The notes under the pieces: generated by a model
Told to the model about the DNA's origin: nothing
Seen by the model: only the letters and a program-made list of their open reading frames with translations
Databases searched by the model: none
Position numbers and translations under genes: made by a program
Assembly: GCA_018716565.1 (NCBI GenBank)
Contig: DVJT01000149.1
Coordinates: 1-33,241, forward strand
Source of the DNA: Candidatus Avigastranaerophilus faecigallinarum
GTDB taxonomy: Bacteria; Cyanobacteriota; Vampirovibrionia; Gastranaerophilales; Gastranaerophilaceae
Direction: 5' to 3'
Length of the DNA stretch: 33,241 bases
In this document: positions 8,786-18,010 of the stretch, piece after piece
Layout of the letters: every line of letters begins with the position of its first letter
Position numbering within the stretch: the stretch's first letter is position 1

Positions 8786-9331
8786 TTACAAACTTATTCC
8801 CTCTTGATACATAGTTGCAAAATTTAAGTCATCAAGTCCTATATAATCTATTGTTTGTTCTATTGAATTATGGTTAAAAAACCAGCTTAAAAATGATAAA
8901 TCTCTATATTTTTTATAGTGAAAATATGCGAATGTTTTTCTCCACGATTTTATTGAAATATCTTCACTTAATCCTAAATCTTTGCATATATTTTTAAATA
9001 ACAAGAATACCGTTGTTCTATCTATTGGTTTATTATTTTTAGTTAAAAATAATGGTGAATTTAGGTTTTTACCCTTTGTTATTTTATTTATTAATTCTTT
9101 CATCTCTTTGTTAAAAGGAATCAAGCGATTGTATAAGTCATCTTGAACTATTATTAGTCCTTTTTTGTTTTTTACATCTTTTACTGAAAGGTGTAATAAC
9201 TCGGTTATTCTTAATCCTGTGTTGATGGATAACAAGAATAAAAGCAAATCCCTTTCATTATTTTTTTTTCGATAGCTTTCTTTTATTAAATCTATGATAT
9301 TTGTATCTTTTATTGGAGTACATTTGTTCAT
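8786..9331 (-). CDS. Short tyrosine recombinase (catalytic domain only)
   Basis: SINTGLRITELLHLSVKDV (Arg I), SIKSWRKTFAYFHYKK (Arg II), FFNHNSIEQTIDYIGL (His and Tyr); no room for a core-binding domain. Confidence 0.88.
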   Translation of the reverse strand: MNKCTPIKDTNIIDLIKESYRKKNNERDLLLFLLSINTGLRITELLHLSVKDVKNKKGLIIVQDDLYNRLIPFNKEMKELINKITKGKNLNSPLFLTKNNKPIDRTTVFLLFKNICKDLGLSEDISIKSWRKTFAYFHYKKYRDLSFLSWFFNHNSIEQTIDYIGLDDLNFATMYQEGISL

Positions 9332-9487
9332 TTATTTCTTTGGGTCCTTTTTTAATTTGTTAAAAATAAATCGAGATTAAATGTAGCCTCAGAGTACATG
9401 TTATCATAAAAATTTTATTTTCAATTCATAATTAAATTTTGTTAATTTATCTTTTTTGTACTTTTTTACCTAATATAATTTACTTAA

Positions 9488-9519
9488 AATACAGCATTAA
9501 TATAGTTTAATGCTGTATT
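9488..9519. repeat. Perfect inverted repeat, 13-bp arms and 6-bp spacer
   Basis: AATACAGCATTAA - tatagt - TTAATGCTGTATT; arms are exact reverse complements. Confidence 0.93.
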
Positions 9520-9552
9520 ACAAATGAGAATTAAAAAGAATTTTTAGTTTAG

Positions 9553-11244
9553 CTAGTTTTCAATCTTTTCAAATACAAATAATGTCCAATCACCTGCTTG
9601 TGTTATGCTATCAATTCGGTAATTGTTTTTAAATGAATACAAAAGGCTATTTCTTAATGCAGAAAAAGAAAGAAATATAAATGGAGTTCTGTCATATTCT
9701 TTATTGTCATTAACTATTTTTTGAATTTTATCATTTGATAAAAAGGATACTGTATTTAAAAATATAATACCTATCCTATCTCCCTTTTTCATTTTTGAGT
9801 TAAAGTTGTCATTTACATATTTTATAATAATTTCATTAGGAAATTCCTTAAAATAATTTCTATAAATTGTTTTTCCTTTGTTAATTGTTTCATAATAGTT
9901 GTCATTGTTAAACATGAAATAATTAAAATTAAATTTGCTTATAGAATAAAAATTGTATTTTGTATTTTTATTTAAGTATCTTTCAAATTTATCTTTATCA
10001 TAATAGGTAAGTAAAACAAAATCTTTATTTTTTAGACGAGAGTTTTCAAGTAATTTTATAACAGCCAAGTGTCCTTCACTTCTTGTTCTTTTAGGTGCTG
10101 AATCAGATGATGTTAATAAATAAAATATGTTTAATGTTATGAAGATTGAAGCTAGGAGAACTTTTATGGTTTTCTTTCTGAAAGAGATTAAACCAAGCGC
10201 AAAGACTAAAATCAATATAGGGTATATTTCGCAGCTGTATTTTGTTATAAGGATTATTTTCCCTAAAATGGATAGAATTATTAATGAGATGAAAAATAAA
10301 AATGCAGATATGAAATAATAATTAATAGTTGTATTCTTTTCTTTTAAACCTCTATATATACCAATTAATCCGATAATAGAAGGCAATATTGCAAATATGA
10401 TAAATATATAATTTATATTTCCGTCTTTAAAAATATATGCCAAGATAGTATCTGGTACGTTTACTATATTTGTTTGTATTGGTGAAAAGTAATCTACAAT
10501 GCAAAATAATATTTTTGAAATTGAAAAATTAGACCAAAACTGTGATAACGATTGTGAAAATGCAACTGTAAAAAGAAAAGGTAAAATAAGTAATACGACC
10601 AGTATAAATGGGGAAATGTATTTTAGTATTATTATTAAATTTTTAGTTTTTTCCTTAAAAAATTTATTTTCTTTATATAAAAGAATGAGTAAAGTTGTAA
10701 TATTTATGAGAGAAAATATAATACCCAATGTATGCGTTGCACAAATTAAAGCATTTGTGCAAAAGAATATAATAAAATTAAACGCATTTTGTTTCTTTTC
10801 GAGTTTTATAAAAAATAACAATGTTAGAGAGCAAAGAAGCATTAGCAAGCTGTATAATCGTACTTCTTGTGCAAAATAAATATGAAATGAACTAATTGCA
10901 GTCAAAAATGAGCATAAAATACCAAGTTTTATGTTTTTAGCTTCTTTTCCCACAAAAAACATAGTAATAATTGTCAATAATGAGGGTATGACAGATGAAA
11001 TTCTTAAAGAAATATCGCTGTCTTTAAATAGAAACATCCAAATTTTTAAGTAAATATAATACAAAGGAGCATGACAGTTTCTGAACATTTCTGTAAGGAA
11101 ATCTGTAAAATCTTTTTTTGAAGCTATAAACCAACTGACATATTCGTCATTCCATAATCCTTCAGGTTTATCGATGAACCAAAGTCTAAATAAAAAAGCT
11201 ATTAAAAATATAATAAATAGTTTAAAAAAAGTATTGTTTTTCAT
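9553..11244 (-). CDS. GT39/ArnT-PMT-type polytopic membrane glycosyltransferase
   Basis: 563 aa, many TM segments; N-terminal RLWFIDKPEGLWNDEYVSWFIASKKDFTDFL...APLYYIYLKIW, with the acidic pair of the first periplasmic loop. Confidence 0.85.
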   Translation of the reverse strand: MKNNTFFKLFIIFLIAFLFRLWFIDKPEGLWNDEYVSWFIASKKDFTDFLTEMFRNCHAPLYYIYLKIWMFLFKDSDISLRISSVIPSLLTIITMFFVGKEAKNIKLGILCSFLTAISSFHIYFAQEVRLYSLLMLLCSLTLLFFIKLEKKQNAFNFIIFFCTNALICATHTLGIIFSLINITTLLILLYKENKFFKEKTKNLIIILKYISPFILVVLLILPFLFTVAFSQSLSQFWSNFSISKILFCIVDYFSPIQTNIVNVPDTILAYIFKDGNINYIFIIFAILPSIIGLIGIYRGLKEKNTTINYYFISAFLFFISLIILSILGKIILITKYSCEIYPILILVFALGLISFRKKTIKVLLASIFITLNIFYLLTSSDSAPKRTRSEGHLAVIKLLENSRLKNKDFVLLTYYDKDKFERYLNKNTKYNFYSISKFNFNYFMFNNDNYYETINKGKTIYRNYFKEFPNEIIIKYVNDNFNSKMKKGDRIGIIFLNTVSFLSNDKIQKIVNDNKEYDRTPFIFLSFSALRNSLLYSFKNNYRIDSITQAGDWTLFVFEKIEN

Positions 11245-11261
11245 TCTTATTTTATGTTTTC

Positions 11262-12245
11262 ATGTATATTAATAAGATAATTTTATCATATATCTGTTTG
11301 GTGAGTATGAAATTAATAATTCAAATACCTTGTTATAATGAAGAAGTTGCATTACCTGTGACATTGTCTCAATTGCCAAAGCATATAGATGGCATTGATG
11401 AAATTGAAGTTTTAATATCAGATGACGGAAGTACTGATAGAACAATTGAAATAGCAAAGTCATACGGGGTTAATCATATTGTAACATCAACACATCATAG
11501 AGGTTTAGCAAAAACATTTTTGGCAGGTATTCAATGTGCTATAGAAAAGGGTGCGGATATAATTGTTAATACTGATGCAGACAATCAGTATTGTGCCGAT
11601 GATATAGAAAAACTTGTTAAGCCTATTCTTGAAAAAAAAGCGGATATAGTTATTGGTGCAAGACCAATAAAACAAATTAAAGAATTTTCTATATTTAAGA
11701 AGTTTTTACAATTCCTAGGTTCAAAGGTAGTTCGTTTATTAAGTTCTACTGCTACTGATGATGCTCCAAGCGGATTTAGAGCATTCTCCCGAGATGCTGC
11801 TTTATCAATTAATGTTTTTGATAACTATACATATACAATTGAAACTGTAATACAGTCAAAAATAAAAGGTTTACATATTTTATCTGTGCCAATTAGAGTT
11901 AATTCTTGTTATAGAAAATCTAGGCTCGTAAAAAATATTTTTACTTATGTTCAAAAAAATTCATTTACAATTTTAAGAATGTTTATAATATATAGACCAT
12001 TCAGATTTTTTGCTGCAATTGGTTCTTTTATCTCGTTTGTTGGTTTAATTTTGCTTTCCAGATTCTTATTTCTTTACTTTTTAGACCACGGTAACGGACA
12101 CATACAATCATTGATTATTTCATCAATTTTAGTTATTACAGGTATTCAGATTATAATTTTTGGTGTTTTATCTGATTTATTGGCAATAAACAGAAAACTT
12201 GTTGAAGATATACAGGTTCGAGTAAAAAAAATGGAAAACAAATAG
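11262..12245 (+). CDS. GT2 polyprenyl-phosphate glycosyltransferase (DPM1/GtrB-like) with two C-terminal TM helices; likely true start 11307
   Basis: MKLIIQIPCYNEEVALPVTLSQLP...ISDDGSTDRTIEIA...NTDADNQY; C-terminal hydrophobic hairpin. Confidence 0.9.
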   Translation: MYINKIILSYICLVSMKLIIQIPCYNEEVALPVTLSQLPKHIDGIDEIEVLISDDGSTDRTIEIAKSYGVNHIVTSTHHRGLAKTFLAGIQCAIEKGADIIVNTDADNQYCADDIEKLVKPILEKKADIVIGARPIKQIKEFSIFKKFLQFLGSKVVRLLSSTATDDAPSGFRAFSRDAALSINVFDNYTYTIETVIQSKIKGLHILSVPIRVNSCYRKSRLVKNIFTYVQKNSFTILRMFIIYRPFRFFAAIGSFISFVGLILLSRFLFLYFLDHGNGHIQSLIISSILVITGIQIIIFGVLSDLLAINRKLVEDIQVRVKKMENK

Positions 12246-12288
12246 CCTTATTGTACTGGAACATAGGCTAAGATAAAATTTTATTAAA

Positions 12289-13785
12289 ATGAAACATAAT
12301 CTTTTTATGAGGATTTTGTTTTCAATATTATTTTTATTTATTTTTCAACTTTCTGCTTTTTCAAACGTTGCTGAATATATTGAGTCATATACAAAATGCA
12401 GCGAAAATCAAAGTTATAAATCATTTTCTCAGATTATAAAAGGTGAAGCTTCAATTTCCGATATTGAAAAACAGATGATTTTAGATAAGGAAATATCAGA
12501 TGAATTAAATTCCCCTTTTGTTTATACAGATTTAGAAGAATGTATAAAAATTGCTTTGGATAAAAATTATGATATTCAAATTAGTGATGCAGGCAGACTT
12601 GAATCATATTGGTTAAATAAGAATGCTTATTTTCAATTACTTCCTGATGCTTATTATGATTTTAATATAAGTAATTTAGGCGGTAGTTTTTTAGTCGGAG
12701 GTATTGTTGCAACAACAGTTCACGAAGTACCGATACAAAGTATTTTTGGTGTAGAATGGTCTACAATAAATCAAGGTAAATATTTCTTTTACTTAGCACA
12801 GACAAAAAATTTATTAAAATCATCATCTGCTTCATTAGAATATACAAAGGACGAAATTTTGCTTAATACCGTTTTAGCATATTATGATTTATTAGGTATT
12901 AAGATGGAAATGGAAGTTCAGAAGGTTAATCTATATGATAGGTTGGAACAATTAAAATACACACAAGCAAGATTTGATGCGGGATTAGGTACTTTATATG
13001 ATGTAAAAAGAGCACAAGCAGAATTTGCAGGTGCGCAACTTGAATATACAACAACTATCAATTCATTAAGATTAGCACAGGCAAGTTTGGCTAATATATT
13101 AGGAATTGATGTTTTAACTGCTGTATATCCATTTGAATTTGAAGTTGACAGTAGGGAACTTATCGATCCAAATATAGATATAGAAGATTTATATAAATTC
13201 GCACTTGAAGCAAGAGAAGATATAAAAGCAAAGGAAGCTGAAATTAATGCATATAGAGCACAAAGAAGTGCAAATTATACTGATATTGTACCGGCTGTTA
13301 CGGTTTCTTATCAAAATGGTTATGTAGGAACAAAAAGAGCTGGCATGTATCCAAACAACAGAATTACATTAGATGTTAGAGCTTCTCTTGGCAAAAATAT
13401 GCTTTTAGGTACTATTACACAAATAAAAGCTGATTCTGCAGTTGTAAAACAAAAGAAATTAGAACTTATAAATCTAAAAAGAAAAGTTAAAGAAGATATC
13501 CTAAATTCTTATTATGATTCCTTGAATGCAATAAAAAAAATTGAAGCTTCTAAAGTTGAAGTTGAAACTGCCGATGTAAGTGTTGATTTATCCCTCGCAA
13601 ATATGAAAGCAGGTGAAGCTACATTTATAGATGTGATTTCTTCTCAAAATTTAAAAGTTAAAGCAAACATAAATTTAATAAAAAATATGATAGAATATAA
13701 TAAGGCACAGACAAAATTACTATTTAATATTGGTTTAATATCACCTAAAAATGTTTTAAAAGGATATAAAAGTAAGTTCTATTAG
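12289..13785 (+). CDS. TolC-family outer membrane protein
   Basis: Signal-like N-terminus MRILFSILFLFIFQLSAFS; repeated OEP pattern (LEECIKIALDKNYDIQIS, ARFDAGLGTLYDVKRAQAEFAGAQLEY, ANMKAGEATFIDVISSQNLKVKA). Confidence 0.88.
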   Translation: MKHNLFMRILFSILFLFIFQLSAFSNVAEYIESYTKCSENQSYKSFSQIIKGEASISDIEKQMILDKEISDELNSPFVYTDLEECIKIALDKNYDIQISDAGRLESYWLNKNAYFQLLPDAYYDFNISNLGGSFLVGGIVATTVHEVPIQSIFGVEWSTINQGKYFFYLAQTKNLLKSSSASLEYTKDEILLNTVLAYYDLLGIKMEMEVQKVNLYDRLEQLKYTQARFDAGLGTLYDVKRAQAEFAGAQLEYTTTINSLRLAQASLANILGIDVLTAVYPFEFEVDSRELIDPNIDIEDLYKFALEAREDIKAKEAEINAYRAQRSANYTDIVPAVTVSYQNGYVGTKRAGMYPNNRITLDVRASLGKNMLLGTITQIKADSAVVKQKKLELINLKRKVKEDILNSYYDSLNAIKKIEASKVEVETADVSVDLSLANMKAGEATFIDVISSQNLKVKANINLIKNMIEYNKAQTKLLFNIGLISPKNVLKGYKSKFY

Positions 13786-14904
13786 TTGTGTTTAGTAGTT
13801 TATTTGAAAAGAGATGTAATGAATATTTTAAGAGAGATTGTGAATAAAATTTTTTCAGTAAAAAAATCGAGTATGGAAAAAGAAATATTTCAGCAGTCAG
13901 ATATAATATTTGAATTAATACGCAAGTATGTAAAAAAAGATTATTCGATTAATATTGATATTCCTGAGAATGTTTTAAAAATAGCATTAATTGCAAGTGG
14001 TTCTTCATATCATAGTGCAACAATTGCTGCGAACTTTCTTAGAGAGAAAGTACATTGCGAAGCACAGTCATATTATGCAAGCGAGGTTGCACTTGCAGAA
14101 AGTTTTGATGTAGATAGCTCTACTTTATATATTTTTATATCTCAATCCGGAGAAACCTCTGATACAAATAAAGCATTAGATAGAATTAAAATAAAAACTG
14201 ATAAAACTTTGGCAGTAACTAATACAAAAAATTCAACTTTATTCAATAATACAAAGTATAAACTTTTGACATGTGCAGGCATTGAAAAATCTATTGCTTC
14301 AACAAAGGCAATGAGTGCCCAATTATTTTGTCTATTATTGATTGCAGCTAAAATAATGCAGCAAAAAGAACTTCCAGCTCGAGCATTTGTTGAGGAATTG
14401 CTTTGCGTGCCAGAATATATTAAAGAAACTTTTTTGAAAAGGTCAGAAATAAAAAAATATTCTAAAATTCTTGCAAATTATGAAAATGCAGCAATTCTAG
14501 CTTCTGGAATGTTCTATCCTCTTGCAAAAGAGGGTGCCTTGAAAATAAAGGAAACTTCTTATATAAATACTACAGCTTATCCTACTGGAGAATTTTTACA
14601 CGGTCATATTGCAATATTAAATAAAAAATGTGCTGTTATTGCTATAGTTAATAATCAAAATATTCAATTTACATTAGACGTCTTAAATAAAATAAATAAA
14701 GAATATAATACTGATTCTTTAATACTTTCTGCTTTTCCTCTTCCAAATATTGTTAATAATGATTTAATTTATATACAATCATCAGTTGATATTGATTTCT
14801 TATTCTCTGCATTGGTTATTTTCCAATTACTTGCTTTTGAAACAGCATCTTTTTTAAAACGAAATGTAGATAAACCTGATGGATTAGAGAAAGTTGTAAA
14901 GTAA
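13786..14904 (+). CDS. GlmS-like isomerase (double SIS) protein lacking the glutaminase domain; likely true start 13819
   Basis: ALIASGSSYHSATIAANFL, FISQSGETSDTNKAL, SIASTKAMSAQL, EGALKIKETSYINTTAYPTGEFLHGHIAIL, DKPDGLEKVVK. Confidence 0.87.
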   Translation: MCLVVYLKRDVMNILREIVNKIFSVKKSSMEKEIFQQSDIIFELIRKYVKKDYSINIDIPENVLKIALIASGSSYHSATIAANFLREKVHCEAQSYYASEVALAESFDVDSSTLYIFISQSGETSDTNKALDRIKIKTDKTLAVTNTKNSTLFNNTKYKLLTCAGIEKSIASTKAMSAQLFCLLLIAAKIMQQKELPARAFVEELLCVPEYIKETFLKRSEIKKYSKILANYENAAILASGMFYPLAKEGALKIKETSYINTTAYPTGEFLHGHIAILNKKCAVIAIVNNQNIQFTLDVLNKINKEYNTDSLILSAFPLPNIVNNDLIYIQSSVDIDFLFSALVIFQLLAFETASFLKRNVDKPDGLEKVVK

Positions 14905-14978
14905 ATTTTAAATTCTGTAAATATTTTCTTTTAAATGACTAAAAATTTTTTTACGGTTTTTATATTTATGGGTATTCT

Positions 14979-16478
14979 ATGAAAATAAATATAAATAGTT
15001 TTAAATTTCTATATAATAATTCTGTAAAACAAAATAGACAGTCTTATTTTAACTATCCAAATTTAGCTCCTTTGCCTAAAGACACTATTTCGTTTTCTGG
15101 TAGAGGCAAGTTAATAGCAGAAAGTATGGTGGATGCGCCACCAGAAAGGACTTGTAGACAAGTTGAAATTAATGCAGAACCTGCAAGATTTTATTTAGAA
15201 TCTGTTTTGGACAAATATTTAAAGCCATTAACTCTTATTAAATCAAGTTCTAATCCGAAGAACTTTCCTATTTTGGAGTATACAACTAGAGTAAAAAAAT
15301 CTACAAGTATAAGAGAAAAAGTTGTATCAAAATATTCAAAAATTTATAGTTCAGATGCTGATGAATTTTCACGTCGTGTTGTTGATGAATTTATGAAATA
15401 TTTTAAATTAAAGGATGGTATTTCAAAAGATTTTATAATACAAGAAGCGAAAAAACTAATTGCAAGTAAGGTTCCTCCTTATGAATTTGCTGCATATTAC
15501 TTTTCTACAATAGCTTCAGAATTTCAGAAGAAAAATCTTTTAAACTTTTCTGACTTCTCAGAAGATAGGTTAAAACAAATTTTTGAACAAATAATTGATT
15601 CATTAGAAGAAGTACCTAAATCGCCACATACTGAGGGTTCTGTATATATAGATCCAACATCATTAAAAGGTGTAAAACATTATGCAAATGATATTGTTGG
15701 TGCAAGGATTACTATGAAAGAATCAGATCCAGAGTATATTGGTCTAGTTTTATCCGAACTCAAGCGTGCTGTTGATGACGGTCTTTTGAAAATTATTTCG
15801 ATTGAAAATAACTTGCCTGATCCTCAAAAATTGCCTAAAGGTAAAGAATTATCAGATTATGCTTATGCAACAGATTCTCAGTTAAGAACTCTTGCAAATG
15901 CTTCAAATGCAAAACTTATTAGAAATAAATCAAAGTCTGGATATCTTGCAATTCATATCAATATAGATTTATCTAGTCCATTATTTTCTTGTTATAAAGG
16001 TGTTTTTGATGGTTATACCGGTGAAATACAAATATTGGGAGTCGATGTTGAACAATTAAAAGATATTGAAGATTTATGTTATAAGTTAAAAGATGATAAA
16101 AATGCTATTCGTTCGGAGTATAAACCTTTTAAAACATATTTTAAAAATTATTATAATGATGAAACAAAAGATGCTTTTGATGATTATACTTATGCTTTGT
16201 ATTTGGCACAAAGAACTCTTCCTCCTAATTCAAAGCGTGAAGATTTCTTTCCTTCGATTTCAGAATTAGGTTTTGAAGGACGCGTTCCAAGAGAATTAGA
16301 TTTTAATAGATTAAGAAGATTAAAAGAAACTTGTGATTACACTGCAAAACTTGCTCAGAAACAAGAAGAAATATCTGATATTGCAAATAATAGTCACATG
16401 CAAACAATAAAAAATATAAAGCATAATGGTGATATTAAGACTGTTAAAAGCCTTATATCTTATGTTATCAAAGGTTAA
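14979..16478 (+). CDS. Protein with RelA/SpoT-type (p)ppGpp synthetase-like domain and a long non-HD N-terminus
   Basis: RVKKSTSIREKVVSKYSK; HYANDIVGARIT; SKSGYLAIHINID; GYTGEIQILG; EDLCYKLK: order and spacing match the RSH nucleotidyltransferase core. Confidence 0.75.
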   Translation: MKININSFKFLYNNSVKQNRQSYFNYPNLAPLPKDTISFSGRGKLIAESMVDAPPERTCRQVEINAEPARFYLESVLDKYLKPLTLIKSSSNPKNFPILEYTTRVKKSTSIREKVVSKYSKIYSSDADEFSRRVVDEFMKYFKLKDGISKDFIIQEAKKLIASKVPPYEFAAYYFSTIASEFQKKNLLNFSDFSEDRLKQIFEQIIDSLEEVPKSPHTEGSVYIDPTSLKGVKHYANDIVGARITMKESDPEYIGLVLSELKRAVDDGLLKIISIENNLPDPQKLPKGKELSDYAYATDSQLRTLANASNAKLIRNKSKSGYLAIHINIDLSSPLFSCYKGVFDGYTGEIQILGVDVEQLKDIEDLCYKLKDDKNAIRSEYKPFKTYFKNYYNDETKDAFDDYTYALYLAQRTLPPNSKREDFFPSISELGFEGRVPRELDFNRLRRLKETCDYTAKLAQKQEEISDIANNSHMQTIKNIKHNGDIKTVKSLISYVIKG

Positions 16479-16963
16479 TTATATGACTTTAATAATTTTC
16501 TTAACATATTTGTAAGATATGGAATAAAAAATATTTTTCCCATTAATGTACCAATTATTATATATATAAGTATAAGATGTATAATGATTTCTATTATATT
16601 AAAAGATAAATTAAATATTGGAAAAATTAGTATTCTAACAGACATTATATAATTTAGCTTGGCAGTAATTATATTTATAAAAGGAATTAACGATAAAATT
16701 GAAAATAATATATTTAGTATAAGTTTAAATATTGCAAGAAAAATTGAAATTAGCATGGATTGAACAATATTATACATTAGAAAATATCTTAATTTCTTTT
16801 TTGAAAAATGTGCAATTAAAATCCAAACTAAACCTATAATCCCCATTGTAAGATAAGATAAAATAGAAATAATCTTTTCAATCGGTAAAATTTTTATTGA
16901 GTTATGCTGCATCTTCTGAACCTTTAATTTCTCTATTTTGTATATATTCTTGAATAGTTTCAA
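16475..16963 (-). CDS. Polytopic membrane protein, possibly Tic20-like; likely true start 16912
   Basis: ILSYLTMGIIGLVW...KKKLRYFLMYNIVQSMLISIFL...; hydrophobic, about 4 TM; the likely start ATG overlaps the upstream TPR stop (ATGCAGCATAA). Confidence 0.5.
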   Translation of the reverse strand: MKLFKNIYKIEKLKVQKMQHNSIKILPIEKIISILSYLTMGIIGLVWILIAHFSKKKLRYFLMYNIVQSMLISIFLAIFKLILNILFSILSLIPFINIITAKLNYIMSVRILIFPIFNLSFNIIEIIIHLILIYIIIGTLMGKIFFIPYLTNMLRKLLKSYN

Positions 16964-17966
16964 TATATATTAACTTTAATTCATCATTATCTGTATCAAT
17001 ATCTATTGCCTGTTTATATGAAGAAATTGCAGAACGTAAATCCTTCATCATTACATAGGTATTACCAAGTAATGTATATGCTCCTGAGTTTGTTGGTTCT
17101 ATCTGAATAACTTTATTGTAAAGTTCAATTGAAAGTTCATACTTTTTCTCTGAACAGTATAAATTACCTAATAATAAATAGCCATTTGCTATATTTGAAT
17201 TTAATGAAATTGCTTTCTTATACATTTCAATGGCTTTTTTTATTTTCCCTTGTTCATACAAAGAAATGCCATAACATATATATGCTTGATAATATTGTGG
17301 ATTATTTTTTATAACAGTATCAAATAATCTATTTGCTTTATCATATTCAACAGCTGATGAATATGCATTTGCACAATATAATAATAATGAGTTATTATTT
17401 GGAGATAGTTGAATAGCTTTTTCAAAATAGTCTACTGCTTCAGTTTTTCTGCCTAATTTCATTAAAACTAATGCAATATTTACATAATTTTCAGTAGAGT
17501 CATTTTTTAAGCTTAGCGCTTTATCAAAGTATATTAGTGCATCTTCATAATTTCCTTGGTCTTGATATAAAAGTGCAATTGCAGAATATACTTGGCAATT
17601 ATTTTTCTCTAGATGTAAAGCTTTTATATAATTTGTCATTGCTTGTTGAAATTCACCAAGTTCTGCATGTGCATTTCCTAAGTTAAAATATACTGAAAAA
17701 TTTTCTATACCTAAATTAACAGCTCTTGAATAATAGTTTATTGCTTTGTTAAATTCATTTTTATAGAAAAATAAACTTCCGATATTGGTTATTGCAACAA
17801 AATTTAATGGTTCTATATTTAATAAACTTTCATAAACATTTATAGCTAAATCATATTCACTTTCTGTTGTATATAAATTAGCTAATTCTAAATAAAAATC
17901 AGAATTATTAGGTGTATCAACGATCTTTTTTATTAAGTATTCAATTTTTTCGATATTATTACTCAT
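16902..17966 (-). CDS. Tetratricopeptide repeat protein
   Basis: 354 aa of consecutive 34-residue TPR motifs (e.g. AHAELGEFQQAMTNYIKALHLEKNN). Confidence 0.93.
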   Translation of the reverse strand: MSNNIEKIEYLIKKIVDTPNNSDFYLELANLYTTESEYDLAINVYESLLNIEPLNFVAITNIGSLFFYKNEFNKAINYYSRAVNLGIENFSVYFNLGNAHAELGEFQQAMTNYIKALHLEKNNCQVYSAIALLYQDQGNYEDALIYFDKALSLKNDSTENYVNIALVLMKLGRKTEAVDYFEKAIQLSPNNNSLLLYCANAYSSAVEYDKANRLFDTVIKNNPQYYQAYICYGISLYEQGKIKKAIEMYKKAISLNSNIANGYLLLGNLYCSEKKYELSIELYNKVIQIEPTNSGAYTLLGNTYVMMKDLRSAISSYKQAIDIDTDNDELKLIYIETIQEYIQNREIKGSEDAA

Positions 17967-18010
17967 ATTATGATTATACTAAATAAAGATTTTAGTAGCA
18001 AATAATATGT

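Noticed and set aside
9316-9399. 8-bp direct repeat GAGTACAT (9316..9323 and 9392..9399) near the recombinase start
   Set aside because: Too short to distinguish from chance; the perfect 13-bp inverted repeat nearby is a much stronger site candidate.
17973-17991. Short inverted repeat ACTAAA/TTTAGT upstream of the TPR gene
   Set aside because: Six AT-rich base pairs only; no supporting context.
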